Virus record (IMG/VR): IMGVR_UViG_3300043411_001777
Span: 1 to 25,967 of that record
Length of the DNA: 25,967 nt
Reading direction: 5' to 3' (one strand)
From: a virus
Part shown: positions 1 to 7,043 of the stretch, in pieces
Layout: each line of letters starts with the position of its first letter
Position numbering within the stretch: position 1 is the first letter of the stretch
The notes under the pieces: generated by a model
Databases searched by the model: none
Seen by the model: only the letters and a program-made list of their open reading frames with translations
Told to the model about the DNA's origin: nothing
Translations under genes and position numbers: made by a program

Positions 1-586
1 CGTCCAGAAGGGGGAATTTTTTATCGTCTTTCAGAGCTAGACATAAGGTTTCTACATCTAGACCAGGGTGCTCAAGAAGCTCTTGTGCCCAAGTGGTGTA
101 TTCCGACACCGAACGCCAGGAATGACGTGCCTGTTCCAGCTTAAGCAGGGCTTCGTGAGTCTCGGGGGAAATATCGTACTTCTCCCATTTCTCGTTTCGG
201 ACTTGACAGGTGCTCCCGAACCCAGAGAAAATCAGCTTGTTGGGTCGGGGTTGCCGATATCTAAGCTTATGAAGAACCTCGTTCTCCATAACTTCTGGAA
301 GACACGGGAAAGCATGCGGGCTGAGGTTAGCCACCGCCTCCGGTAAAAGCTGCTCGGTCTGCCCCCAAAGGAAGTCTAGATCCATATCCGCCGGAACCTC
401 AAAGAGGTAACGGTTGGATTCCGCCCCACCCTCTGCAATGATGATCTCCATCAACTTGGTTTCGGGTTCCAGCTCAACAGCGGCGAGCTTTTGCTTTACG
501 TGCTCATAAAGCGCTCCGTATCCACCTGGGACCGCGCCACTATTGATGAGGATTTCCCAAATGGTGTCAATGTTCTTGCTGTTCAA
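1..586 (-). CDS. hypothetical protein, 3' end off the window
   Basis: An open frame on the minus strand runs from a TTG start at 586 to the left edge, about 195 codons without a stop, so the C-terminus is missing. The TTG is preceded by GAGG six bases upstream, and an in-frame TGA at 599-601 limits the N-terminus. The protein would begin MNSKNIDTIWEILINSGAV. The frame overlaps the end of the SprT-like gene by 20 bases, as other junctions here do. I see no known catalytic motif, signal peptide or membrane segment. The coding call is firm because the frame is long and collinear with its neighbours; the function is unknown. Confidence 0.75.
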   Translation of the reverse strand, partial: MNSKNIDTIWEILINSGAVPGGYGALYEHVKQKLAAVELEPETKLMEIIIAEGGAESNRYLFEVPADMDLDFLWGQTEQLLPEAVANLSPHAFPCLPEVMENEVLHKLRYRQPRPNKLIFSGFGSTCQVRNEKWEKYDISPETHEALLKLEQARHSWRSVSEYTTWAQELLEHPGLDVETLCLALKDDKKFPLLD

Positions 587-1298
587 GCAATGCCTCAATC
601 AGATCGGTGACCGCGTACCCCTCCCAAGAAGAGGGGTCCCCCACCTTAATACCCCAAATCCGGTTTGCCGCATTCGCCAGACACATATTGTAATGTGCGT
701 CATGGTGGTGATGAACGCCAACAGCGAGGTGGCAAAGCTCATGCAGGAGCGTAACCCGACAAGCCTTTGCGTTATGGTGCAGGCTGACGGTTACCCGATG
801 AAGAAGGAAGCACGCCTCCCCAAACAGCACGTTCCCCTTATCCAGGCGGCGACCCTTCTTAATGAAAGAAACCATCGGGCACTTGACGGTGTTGGGCAGG
901 CCCACTACGTCAAGCAGAACTTGCCAGTAGCGTTCGGCGAGCGCATCCGAATCCTCACCTAGGAGCTGGTCCGCAAGTGCCTTATTGGTGCGGCTACGGC
1001 GTCCGTGGCGTTGCTCATCCTCGGTCAGGGTGTAGCTGTAGAACTGCGGCCGGGTCCCCATCCGCTGCTTGATTTCATCGGCCAGCTTATCGAGCCAGGG
1101 CTTGTGGCCGGGCTCAGGGATGTAAACGTGCTCCTTGCCGAAGTAAGCGGCAGAGACGTAGTTCCAAAACTTGGAATACGTCTCGCGCATATCGTTCGGA
1201 TATGCCTCGGGGGCGTCTTCCATCTTCTCTACGATACGACCAACGTAGTCGAAGAGAAACGAAGACCACTTTCCAGCGATGTTTACAGCGCGTTCCAT
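567..1298 (-). CDS. SprT-like zinc metalloprotease (zincin)
   Basis: This 243-residue protein carries a zincin motif HELCH at residues 186-190, followed by His-rich sequence (HHHHDAHYN) that supplies a third ligand, probably H199, in an H-x3-Y-N arrangement. The same arrangement, HExxH then H-x3-Y-N, recurs in the second zincin at 12516-12962. SprT/Spartan-type proteases have HExxH and a downstream His, and some cut DNA-protein crosslinks; that activity here is inference. The first 180 residues match nothing I know. It sits at the 3' end of the leftward block, between an unknown gene and a small unknown gene. No signal peptide is visible, so it probably acts in the cytoplasm. Confidence 0.75.
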   Translation of the reverse strand: MERAVNIAGKWSSFLFDYVGRIVEKMEDAPEAYPNDMRETYSKFWNYVSAAYFGKEHVYIPEPGHKPWLDKLADEIKQRMGTRPQFYSYTLTEDEQRHGRRSRTNKALADQLLGEDSDALAERYWQVLLDVVGLPNTVKCPMVSFIKKGRRLDKGNVLFGEACFLLHRVTVSLHHNAKACRVTLLHELCHLAVGVHHHHDAHYNMCLANAANRIWGIKVGDPSSWEGYAVTDLIEALLEQQEH

Positions 1299-1331
1299 AC
1301 AGAACGTACCCGTAGGGATGGGGAAGTTAGG

Positions 1332-1607
1332 TCAGCAAAGGCCCAATCCTCTCATCTCGGCAATAGTTAGGAGCGCAGTTGTGAGGTTCACGTTCATGCT
1401 TTCCATTTCAAGGAAAGAACCTTCGTCAGGACAGGTTATCATAATCCCTGGAATTCGGTTTGTCTTGAAAGACACCCAAACGTCCTTCACATAGAGTTTA
1501 ACTTCTGCCCTCCCCCCAACTTCCATATGGGAGACCTTAAATCCTAACAGTTCCAAATGCTTGCGGATTTTCTGTAGGTCCTCGTTAGACAGATCATTTT
1601 CGTTCAT
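1332..1607 (-). CDS. hypothetical protein, 91 aa
   Basis: The frame stays open further upstream, but the real start is most likely the ATG at 1605-1607 (MNENDLSNEDLQKIRKHLE). It has a GGGGA ribosome-binding site, and the upstream part lies inside the well-supported gene at 1594-2028. The two genes then overlap by 14 bases, as is usual here. The protein is a small alpha/beta polypeptide with a helical N-terminus and alternating strands (VKLYVKDVWVSFKTNR). I recognise no family. It follows the Cys-rich coiled-coil gene and precedes the SprT-like gene. Confidence 0.7.
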   Translation of the reverse strand: MNENDLSNEDLQKIRKHLELLGFKVSHMEVGGRAEVKLYVKDVWVSFKTNRIPGIMITCPDEGSFLEMESMNVNLTTALLTIAEMRGLGLC

Positions 1608-2028
1608 AGGGGTCCCCGCAGTAAAGACAGAAATCCCAACTGGGATCGTTTTCGACATCGTAAACACAGCCTTGGGTGGGGCTGGTTGGGCAATCCCACC
1701 CCATCTCCATGAAGTGGAAGTCCGCCACTTCGGGGTGGTCACGGCGTGCTTTCTCATGCTGCCCCGCAATTCGATCAAACCCCTCGTAATGGACACATTC
1801 TTTGCAAAGATAATGCCCATCACCACGGCAGCCGCCACCCCTGGCAGGTGGTTGCCCGGGGTCGAATTCTTCACATTCGTTTTCAGGGTCGCGAATGCCG
1901 GGCTCACCGAGCCCCCCAGGGATCTTTGGTGCCTTAAGCTGTTCAACCTCCGCATTGAGCTGTTCAAACGCAGCCGTGAGCTTTTGGAGTCGTAGTTCTA
2001 GGTCCATGCATTTTGCAGTCAGGTCCAT
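1594..2028 (-). CDS. Cys-rich coiled-coil protein
   Basis: A 144-residue protein. Residues about 5-33 have heptad-like spacing of leucines (LELRLQKLTAAFEQLNAEVE), so a short coiled coil is likely. The rest is Cys- and His-rich: LCKECVHY in the middle and FCLYCGDPY at the end give two CxxC pairs, with further cysteines between, consistent with one or two zinc-binding knuckles. The ATG at 2028 overlaps the preceding gene's TGA region by 10 bases. A second Met at residue 8 is an alternative start. No enzyme family is recognised; a coiled coil plus zinc knuckles suggests a nucleic-acid- or protein-binding role, which is inference. Confidence 0.75.
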   Translation of the reverse strand: MDLTAKCMDLELRLQKLTAAFEQLNAEVEQLKAPKIPGGLGEPGIRDPENECEEFDPGQPPARGGGCRGDGHYLCKECVHYEGFDRIAGQHEKARRDHPEVADFHFMEMGWDCPTSPTQGCVYDVENDPSWDFCLYCGDPYERK

Positions 2029-2459
2029 AGGTATTCACGCTCCTTCACCAAGCGCTCCAGCATTTCTTGGTCTTCCTTGTCCAGCTTGGAGATTCTTTCC
2101 TGCAAGTCCAGCATATCAGCAGCCCTATTGATGAGGCAAAGAGATTCCCGCTTTGCTATGCGGGCACTCATTTCCGAAATTTCCGAGACTTTGCGGGGCC
2201 GATCCACCATCCACCAATTGTAAAGCTGGTAAATGGTGTCAAACCGTGCGGTCTCTCGTTCCGGCTTTTCCAGCTCGACGAAGTCCCGCAGGATGACAAA
2301 GCAGGCATAAAGCATGACTTCTGAGCGGTCCAGGAAACCATAAGAATACGTGATACCCGGACCGGGACGGCTCAACTTCAACCGATGCCATTTGTGGCTC
2401 GGCAAGGTATGGCACTTGAGCCAATACCAAGCGTCACTGAGACGTTTCCCTACAGCCAT
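2019..2459 (-). CDS. hypothetical protein, 146 aa
   Basis: A 146-residue protein rich in Trp and Tyr at its N-terminus (WYWLKCHTLPSHKWHRLK), with a predominantly helical, charged C-terminus (LQERISKLDKEDQEMLERL) that could be a short coiled coil. The ATG at 2459 overlaps the end of the exported lysozyme-like gene by 10 bases. I see no signal peptide and recognise no family. The adjacency to a lysozyme-like gene does not by itself make it a holin: I see no convincing transmembrane segment. Confidence 0.75.
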   Translation of the reverse strand: MAVGKRLSDAWYWLKCHTLPSHKWHRLKLSRPGPGITYSYGFLDRSEVMLYACFVILRDFVELEKPERETARFDTIYQLYNWWMVDRPRKVSEISEMSARIAKRESLCLINRAADMLDLQERISKLDKEDQEMLERLVKEREYLWT

Positions 2460-3178
2460 TTAAGCAACCCAACCTTTCCCGTCACCCGGAAAAGCTCCCA
2501 GCTTTCCAATTCCTGGACGTGCTTGGAACGAGCATCACACTTCATATGCGAATATCGCTTGAAATTGGACACCAACGCCTCAGCCACCACGAACTTGTCC
2601 GAACACCCTTCCGCGTACTTCCAAACTCGATTGTAGTGCTCTGCCCAACACCGGGCCGACCACAAGACATCGTCCTGTGCCATTCGAGCCGAGCCGCCAC
2701 ACCAACTCCACATCCACTCGTGCATTTGCAATGGTCCGTAAGCCCTCCACACCTTGGCGACGGGGTCCCAGTCCCCCATGACAGGGGAGCCGTCATGCTT
2801 TTTAAGGCGCATCGCAGCTTCAACACACCACGTAGCAGCGAAGATCCCCTGATACTTCGCAGGCAACCCGTACATGCGCTCCAGCCGCAAGAGCGCTAGA
2901 AGCATGAACGGGTCGGCGACGTCCTTCGTGGTCCGCTTACACCCGTCAATCATGGCCGTAACAAGCCCGGATTCCCTCGCAGAGGCGGGCTTGTTGATCA
3001 GCACACCCAGAAGGGTGGGTGGGGTGTGCCATACTTCCTTTGGAAGGCACATACCTCCGTCCGCCTGCTCGACGCGTGGGGCCTCAGCCTTCGCACGAAC
3101 GATGGGGCTAATTACAGGGGGTGGCTCGGCAAAGGCCGAACCACAGGTCAAAAGCACAAACAAGACAACAAGTTTCAT
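2450..3178 (-). CDS. exported lysozyme-like / lytic transglycosylase-like protein
   Basis: A 242-residue protein with a clear signal peptide: K2, a hydrophobic stretch and a signal-peptidase I site after SAFA, residues 14-17 (AFA before E18). The mature part has hallmarks of the lysozyme/SLT fold: a helix ending WCVEAAM, where E120 is the best candidate catalytic acid, then YGPLQM at 147-152, which resembles the G-L-M-Q-I motif of soluble lytic transglycosylases. Such enzymes cleave the MurNAc-GlcNAc glycan in the periplasm. Its role could be lysis or local wall remodelling. Several cysteines (C43, C80, C118, C160, C177, C192, C214) could form disulfides outside the cytoplasm. AGGAAG precedes the ATG. 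The family call is moderate because overall similarity is weak. Confidence 0.65.
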   Translation of the reverse strand: MKLVVLFVLLTCGSAFAEPPPVISPIVRAKAEAPRVEQADGGMCLPKEVWHTPPTLLGVLINKPASARESGLVTAMIDGCKRTTKDVADPFMLLALLRLERMYGLPAKYQGIFAATWCVEAAMRLKKHDGSPVMGDWDPVAKVWRAYGPLQMHEWMWSWCGGSARMAQDDVLWSARCWAEHYNRVWKYAEGCSDKFVVAEALVSNFKRYSHMKCDARSKHVQELESWELFRVTGKVGLLKWL

Positions 3179-3186
3179 CCAACTTC

Positions 3187-3468
3187 CTAAAGTTTACCCG
3201 ACTTGATATTGTCGGGGTTGTAGCGGATCCCCCACAGCTCTGTCACAGCCCAAAATTTGGCTGCTTCAGCGGTGGGGAACACCTGAGCGTGAGTGAATTC
3301 CCTATCATTGATAGTTGCCCAAAAACAGGCTTTCACTCCTTCCAGCTTACCTTTTGTGTAGATGGGGAGAAGTCGAATGACTTCGGATTCCCCGGGAAAT
3401 CTGGCCCGGGTAACCCCAATGCCGTCCGTGTCCCAGGACAGCATTTTCTCGAAAGCCTTAAACTTCAT
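3187..3468 (-). CDS. hypothetical protein, 93 aa
   Basis: The ATG at 3466-3468 (MKFKAFEKMLSWDTDG) is chosen because a strong GGAGGGGA site lies just upstream, and the longer frame would run inside the neighbouring gene. The protein is a mixed alpha/beta polypeptide with no signal peptide. The C-terminal part (FTHAQVFPTAEAAKFWAV) looks like a small single domain. I recognise no family. It overlaps the upstream gene by 11 bases and ends eight bases before the exported lysozyme-like gene starts. Confidence 0.7.
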   Translation of the reverse strand: MKFKAFEKMLSWDTDGIGVTRARFPGESEVIRLLPIYTKGKLEGVKACFWATINDREFTHAQVFPTAEAAKFWAVTELWGIRYNPDNIKSGKL

Positions 3469-3778
3469 CGGTCCCCTCCAATTCTGCCCAAGTGCCGGGC
3501 ATCCGGTTGTCCACATCCTGAGCCCAGGTTGCGGCTTCCTCGTTGTCCCCATCGAAGAGAACGAACACCTCAAGATAGGTGCCGTAATCGTGGGCACATT
3601 CGATGATTTCGAGCACTGCCCTAAAGGGCGGCGGGCCGAAGAAGCTCAAGATCCCCTTGACATAACGCTCGCATTCCTCGCGAGCATATTCGAGGTATTG
3701 GTCCTGATACCCAGTGAGCAATTGAACGCACTCTTCACAAGCCGGGGCTGCCCCCAAAGAAATCTTACCCGTGTACAT
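3458..3778 (-). CDS. acidic hypothetical protein, 106 aa
   Basis: A 106-residue acidic protein starting MYTGKISLGAAPACEECVQL, with one CxxC (C14-C17), a helical middle and an acidic C-terminal third (FDGDNEEAATWAQDVDNR). The start has a good GGAGGTT ribosome-binding site. No family is recognised. A single CxxC could be redox-active or a half zinc site, but nothing else supports a function. Confidence 0.7.
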   Translation of the reverse strand: MYTGKISLGAAPACEECVQLLTGYQDQYLEYAREECERYVKGILSFFGPPPFRAVLEIIECAHDYGTYLEVFVLFDGDNEEAATWAQDVDNRMPGTWAELEGTDEV

Positions 3779-3807
3779 ATCTAACCTCCGATGTTAATAC
3801 CCGAAGG

Positions 3808-3861
3808 TCAGGAGAACTTAGCCCTCAATGCCGTAACCCAACGCGGAATATCGATCTTCAT
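3808..3861 (-). CDS. possible 17-residue mini-ORF
   Basis: In the 79-base gap between two genes a short frame encodes MKIDIPRWVTALRAKFS. Its ATG overlaps the TGA of the upstream gene as ATGA, the same coupling used throughout this block. It could be a leader peptide, a degenerate gene remnant or chance. The amphipathic helix-like composition is compatible with a real small peptide, but length alone gives little support. Confidence 0.25.
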   Translation of the reverse strand: MKIDIPRWVTALRAKFS

Positions 3862-4430
3862 GGGGTGTCCAGATCGGAACAGATCCCTTCCTTCGGAGGA
3901 CCGTAAATTTTCAGGACTTCTGTGATGACTTCCATCTTAAAGTTCACCTGCCGTACGTACACGTCCAACACCTTTTTGAGGCGTTGGGTCTCGTCCTCCA
4001 TTTTTTGGAGATTGAACGCTTTGAAAGCTTCAAACGTTTGCGGGCACTTAAACGAAGGCGGGGTTCTGTCGGCACAGCTCAAAAGAAAGACCCGAAACTC
4101 ACCAAGTTTGGCCGGAGCTTCCCAAGCCTCCACCCCATCGTGGAGAACCGCAGTTGCTTGTGCAACCCTCTTCTCATTTTCAAATCGGTGCGTTTCTTGC
4201 ATTATATCAGCTTGCCAAAGCTTAAACCATTCCTCATCGGGAAGGGCTTTGGCGGCTTTTAGCTTGGTTTCCGCATCATCGAAGTTCCGTACCATTTGCG
4301 TCGGGACTGTGGGCAGAGTGAACGGCCCACTATCAGAATCACCGAGGAGGAGGTAAGCCCGTAGACCACGCCAGATAAAGTCGTGTAGGGACAGGTCCCC
4401 TTCTTCGTAGAGTGGGCTGAGAACGCTCAT
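3858..4430 (-). CDS. hypothetical protein, 190 aa
   Basis: The ATG at 4428-4430 (MSVLSPLYEEGDLSLHDF) is chosen over an upstream one because it forms an ATGA overlap with the preceding gene and has AAGGG upstream. The protein appears mostly helical, with charged helices in the second half (KMEDETQRLKKVLDVYVR). No catalytic motif, signal peptide or membrane segment is seen and I do not recognise a family. Confidence 0.75.
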   Translation of the reverse strand: MSVLSPLYEEGDLSLHDFIWRGLRAYLLLGDSDSGPFTLPTVPTQMVRNFDDAETKLKAAKALPDEEWFKLWQADIMQETHRFENEKRVAQATAVLHDGVEAWEAPAKLGEFRVFLLSCADRTPPSFKCPQTFEAFKAFNLQKMEDETQRLKKVLDVYVRQVNFKMEVITEVLKIYGPPKEGICSDLDTP

Positions 4431-4615
4431 GAACAAACCCTTAGTAGTTGAGACAGGCCGATGCAACACAAGCTTACAGCTTGAAGCAATACCAACTTCC
4501 GTAAGAACCGGACCCGGTCATAGACCGTGGTGAATGAGTCGATTGTCTTATCCCGAAGCTCTGCGTAAGCCTTACGCAGAGCTTCCAGCTCTTCTTGGAC
4601 ATCTTCCGGTTTCAT
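4427..4615 (-). CDS. small protein with coiled coil and possible membrane segment
   Basis: The ATG at 4613-4615 gives a 62-residue protein starting MKPEDVQEELEALRKAYAEL and forms ATGA with the stop of the RNA ligase gene upstream. Residues 1-30 are a charged amphipathic helix; residues about 37-58 (LVLLQAVSLCCIGLSQLL) are hydrophobic and could be one transmembrane helix. A coiled coil followed by a C-terminal hydrophobic helix is typical of small phage spanin- or tail-anchor-like proteins, but no specific family is recognised. Confidence 0.65.
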   Translation of the reverse strand: MKPEDVQEELEALRKAYAELRDKTIDSFTTVYDRVRFLRKLVLLQAVSLCCIGLSQLLRVCS

Positions 4616-5592
4616 GACTTCGCCAAATACCCATTGCCCACACACTTCAATGCGAGCCGGCCGATTTCAGGGTTGTAGCCCTCATTTACGGCTGTGATGA
4701 CGCACCCCTCTCGCACCTGAGTCGGGAACAGGACGGACTTGCCCTCAGCAAGCGCCTCCACATTCGCATCGCCAAGCCGCCCCTTGTAAAGCAAGGGCAC
4801 GCGACGGTCCTCAGGGACCAAAGCCGTGAATTCATCGTAATTCAAATACGCAAGCCGGTCGAGAGAGAACCCGTAGAACAGCCGCAACTGAGGCTTAGCC
4901 GCATTCAAACCATACTGGAACTTCTTCTGCGTACCGTAAACCTCGCCGTAGAAGACCACATCCGGGTTTGCCTTGCAAAGCTCGACAATCCAGGGGTTGT
5001 TCTTGGCAAAGAGCCACCACTCTCCCGCCCCTTCCTTAAGCCACTGGGTGCGGCTGCCGCACCACATCTTGCCGTCTCGAAAGGCGAAAGCACCCGACTT
5101 GCCGTTGATCTTTTCGGTGATCTGAACCTCAAGGTCTGGAGAGACCTTGTTCTTGTTCTTCTGCCAATTCTCCAGGTTGGAACGTGGTGCCAAGCCAAGC
5201 TTTAGCTCGGGATCTGGCACAATTTCATCAGGATTGGGTGGCCCGTCATCCACATATCGGATGATTCCGAGGCGCTCCATTACGTCATCGCCCTCGGCAA
5301 CACCCGTCAACTCGGGAATGTCCGAGAGCGGGATTAGGCACCCAGGAGAAAAGACCCCCCGCAGCTTCTTTACCCGGACCTTTCGATCGGGCTCAAGCGC
5401 AGGCATCCACGAAACGCCCTCAGGGATGATGTAATCAGGCTCGACGAAAACCGCAAGGTCGCCGGGTTTCCAATGGGCCAAGCCCACAACGAGGGTATAG
5501 CCGCTGACGACAGTTAGTCCGAGGCTAACAGTCTCGGGGTCAGGATGGGGGGAAATCTCACCGATTCGAACAACTCGTACTTCATGCTTCAT
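4612..5592 (-). CDS. RNA ligase, Rnl5 (Deinococcus DRB0094-like) type
   Basis: A 326-residue ATP-dependent RNA ligase. The N-terminal ~110 residues (VRVVRIGEISPHPDPE, then WKPGDLAVFVEPDYIIPEG) match the OB-like module typical of the Deinococcus radiodurans Rnl family. The nucleotidyltransferase domain follows: motif I K161-I-N-G with the adenylated lysine, RTQ after CGS near 181, a motif III-like FYGEVYG with E217, motif IV REGCVI at 294-299, and motif V LALKCVG with K316. Enzymes of this family seal 3'-OH/5'-phosphate nicks in RNA duplexes or RNA-DNA hybrids. All catalytic elements appear intact. It is translated from the same coupled string as a 57-residue Cys-rich protein and a release-factor-like protein, suggesting repair of cleaved tRNA or rRNA; that substrate is inference. 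Confidence 0.88.
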   Translation of the reverse strand: MKHEVRVVRIGEISPHPDPETVSLGLTVVSGYTLVVGLAHWKPGDLAVFVEPDYIIPEGVSWMPALEPDRKVRVKKLRGVFSPGCLIPLSDIPELTGVAEGDDVMERLGIIRYVDDGPPNPDEIVPDPELKLGLAPRSNLENWQKNKNKVSPDLEVQITEKINGKSGAFAFRDGKMWCGSRTQWLKEGAGEWWLFAKNNPWIVELCKANPDVVFYGEVYGTQKKFQYGLNAAKPQLRLFYGFSLDRLAYLNYDEFTALVPEDRRVPLLYKGRLGDANVEALAEGKSVLFPTQVREGCVITAVNEGYNPEIGRLALKCVGNGYLAKS

Positions 5593-5755
5593 CTATCAAG
5601 TCCTTTAGCATCCAACGAGGCCACACAATACGATGGCCGTAGCAATCGCTACGATCGCAGAACCCGCAGTTGCCACCAGTAAAGGGGCCATTGTACAGCT
5701 TGCGAAGCTTTGCGCTATCCTTTTCGGATAGGAGAACCTGTTCCTCAGTGCTCAT
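5582..5755 (-). CDS. small Cys-rich protein, 57 aa
   Basis: A short frame that fills the 159-base gap between the release-factor-like gene and the RNA ligase. The ATG at 5753-5755 overlaps the upstream stop as ATGA, and the TGA at 5582-5584 lies 11 bases inside the ligase gene. The protein starts MSTEEQVLLSEKDSAKLRKL and continues with a charged N-terminal helix, then GGNCGFCDRSDCYGH, giving CxxC plus a further Cys and His that could hold one zinc, and ends WPRWMLKDLIDEA. Coupling on both sides strongly supports translation. No family is recognised; a partner or adaptor of its neighbours is a guess. Confidence 0.75.
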   Translation of the reverse strand: MSTEEQVLLSEKDSAKLRKLYNGPFTGGNCGFCDRSDCYGHRIVWPRWMLKDLIDEA

Positions 5756-6297
5756 GGTGTCTCCGAGTTAGGGAAAACCCCGAGGTGGGTTAGCAAATCC
5801 TCCGTTTCGACACAATCGAAATTGTGACTGGCCATCAGCTCAATCCAGTTGACAAGCACAGGATCCATGTTCTGGGCGTTCAGCTTGGCGGAAAGGTTTT
5901 CGAGAGTCTTGTTCTTAACAAGAACACCCAACGTCTTAGTTTCCAAGTAAGCCCGGATATCGGGCTCCAGGACCCGGTCGGCATCAGCGTCTTCCACTTC
6001 CGCCAAACGGGGCTTGAAACTCCTGGCCACAACCTTTTGGATTACGTCAAACGTAACTGGTTTGGGAGCCTCTGGCGAGGCCCACATAATGGGAACCTCA
6101 GGCGGAATGAGTTGTTCCGCTAACCGGACTTGCAGTGCTGCCAAAGCCTTTTCACGGTTTTGACGGGCCGTGCGCTCATCGTGAGATGAGCTTACCAGTC
6201 CTGTTGGCTTGTGTACCACACGCACACCGCGACCATTCTGGTTTACACCCTGGCCCGGCGCGCGGTAACTTGTGAAAAGTAGGTCTTCCTCGTTCAT
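5752..6297 (-). CDS. release-factor-like protein (RF-1 domain) with PGQ in place of GGQ
   Basis: Residues about 5-62 match the class I release factor catalytic domain: SYRAPGQGVNQNGRGVRVVH, then PTGLVSSSHDERTARQNREK and ALAALQVRLAE, compared with the family pattern G-G-Q-x-V-N...AVR-x-x-H-x-P-T-G...eRsq..N...A...L..rL. The catalytic GGQ that reaches the peptidyl transferase centre reads P-G-Q here, and the loop before it is shorter by about three residues. The stop-codon recognition domains are absent, as in ArfB and PrfH ribosome-rescue factors. Residues 63-181 form an unrecognised C-terminal domain instead of the short basic tail of ArfB. The ATG forms ATGA with the upstream gene, fixing the start. 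It lies two genes upstream of the Rnl5-type RNA ligase. The domain assignment is strong; peptide-release activity is doubtful. Confidence 0.8.
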   Translation of the reverse strand: MNEEDLLFTSYRAPGQGVNQNGRGVRVVHKPTGLVSSSHDERTARQNREKALAALQVRLAEQLIPPEVPIMWASPEAPKPVTFDVIQKVVARSFKPRLAEVEDADADRVLEPDIRAYLETKTLGVLVKNKTLENLSAKLNAQNMDPVLVNWIELMASHNFDCVETEDLLTHLGVFPNSETP

Positions 6298-6647
6298 CGA
6301 CAGATCCTCTTATAGAGGGCCAGCACATTTTCCAATGTGGCTTCCTCAACAGTGAGCCAATTATTGTGCCCACCCACGTAATCTTTGATTCCGTTACAGG
6401 AACGGACTAGCACTCCCAGCTCACTACCCGGGGTCTGGTCGAAATTAGCACTGACGTACATCTTATCCGTATGGAAAGAGGCTTCGCCCCAATCCCCGCA
6501 CGGGTTGTAATGCAGTGTGTACTGCGACTTTTCGAGCCCCAGCTCTTTGGCTAGGGCTCGAAAAAACTTGAAAGCGGCCGCCTTGCATCCATTGGGCTGG
6601 ACGGAAGACTTGGTTGGAACACCACCAAAAGGGAGTGTCAGCGCCAA
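6294..6647 (-). CDS. hypothetical protein, 117 aa
   Basis: A 117-residue protein that starts at a TTG with GAGG seven bases upstream and ends in an ATGA overlap with the release-factor-like gene. The sequence (SQYTLHYNPCGDWGEASFHTD, split over strands) suggests a small alpha/beta domain. I recognise no motif. It is the first gene of the tightly coupled set that runs into the RNA ligase, so it may work with them, but the sequence does not show how. Confidence 0.7.
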   Translation of the reverse strand: MALTLPFGGVPTKSSVQPNGCKAAAFKFFRALAKELGLEKSQYTLHYNPCGDWGEASFHTDKMYVSANFDQTPGSELGVLVRSCNGIKDYVGGHNNWLTVEEATLENVLALYKRICR

Positions 6648-6687
6648 AAGATAGCCTCAAGAAGGTCTAGGAGACGATCGATGCTCT

Positions 6688-6993
6688 TCACTGCTCAGCC
6701 CCCACAATCTGACCCTCTTCAACGAGGACGGTGTTTCCGAACACCAGGATTCCCTTGGGAATCCCCAGATAGGTCTTGGCGCCCGTATCGGAAATGTAGG
6801 TGATGTCACAGGAGTCACCCACCTTCTTGACGGAGATAGCGGACCCATGGACAGGGCCGAAAGGCCACCCGGACCCGCGAAGCTTGTCCCCCTTGCGGAA
6901 GGGGTTTTCCCGCACAAAGCCATCATCCTCGAATCGGACAGTGCAGGTGTAATCGCTCAAAAAGGTCACTTCACTCACGAAGGTTTCACGCAT
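6688..6993 (-). CDS. hypothetical beta-rich protein, 101 aa
   Basis: A 101-residue protein beginning MRETFVSEVTFLSDYTCTV, predicted by eye to be mostly beta strands with turns at Gly/Asp positions (KGDKLRGSGW, ISDTGAKTYLG). It could be a small barrel, such as an SH3-like or OB-like fold, but no family is recognised. AGGAG precedes the ATG. A 50-base gap upstream holds nothing more than this ribosome-binding site. Confidence 0.72.
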   Translation of the reverse strand: MRETFVSEVTFLSDYTCTVRFEDDGFVRENPFRKGDKLRGSGWPFGPVHGSAISVKKVGDSCDITYISDTGAKTYLGIPKGILVFGNTVLVEEGQIVGAEQ

Positions 6994-7043
6994 TGTTTGT
7001 CTCCTAGCTGCTTACGGCTAGAGGACCCCCTCTATCAGCAAAG

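Noticed and set aside
543-962. Plus-strand ORF of 139 codons
   Set aside because: It lies antisense to the SprT-like gene, has a composition unlike a protein (scattered Pro/Arg/Met) and no ribosome-binding site; the minus-strand zincin is clearly the real gene.
1608-1967. N-terminal extension of the 91-residue gene
   Set aside because: This part lies inside the Cys-rich gene in another frame and is low-complexity; the ATG at 1607 has its own ribosome-binding site.
1561-1995. Plus-strand ORF of 144 codons
   Set aside because: It is antisense to two genes with good ribosome-binding sites and coupling, and shows no recognisable domain.
3121-3784. Plus-strand ORFs of 161 and 140 codons
   Set aside because: They lie opposite three minus-strand genes with proper start sites, and have shadow-like composition rich in Pro, Ser and His.
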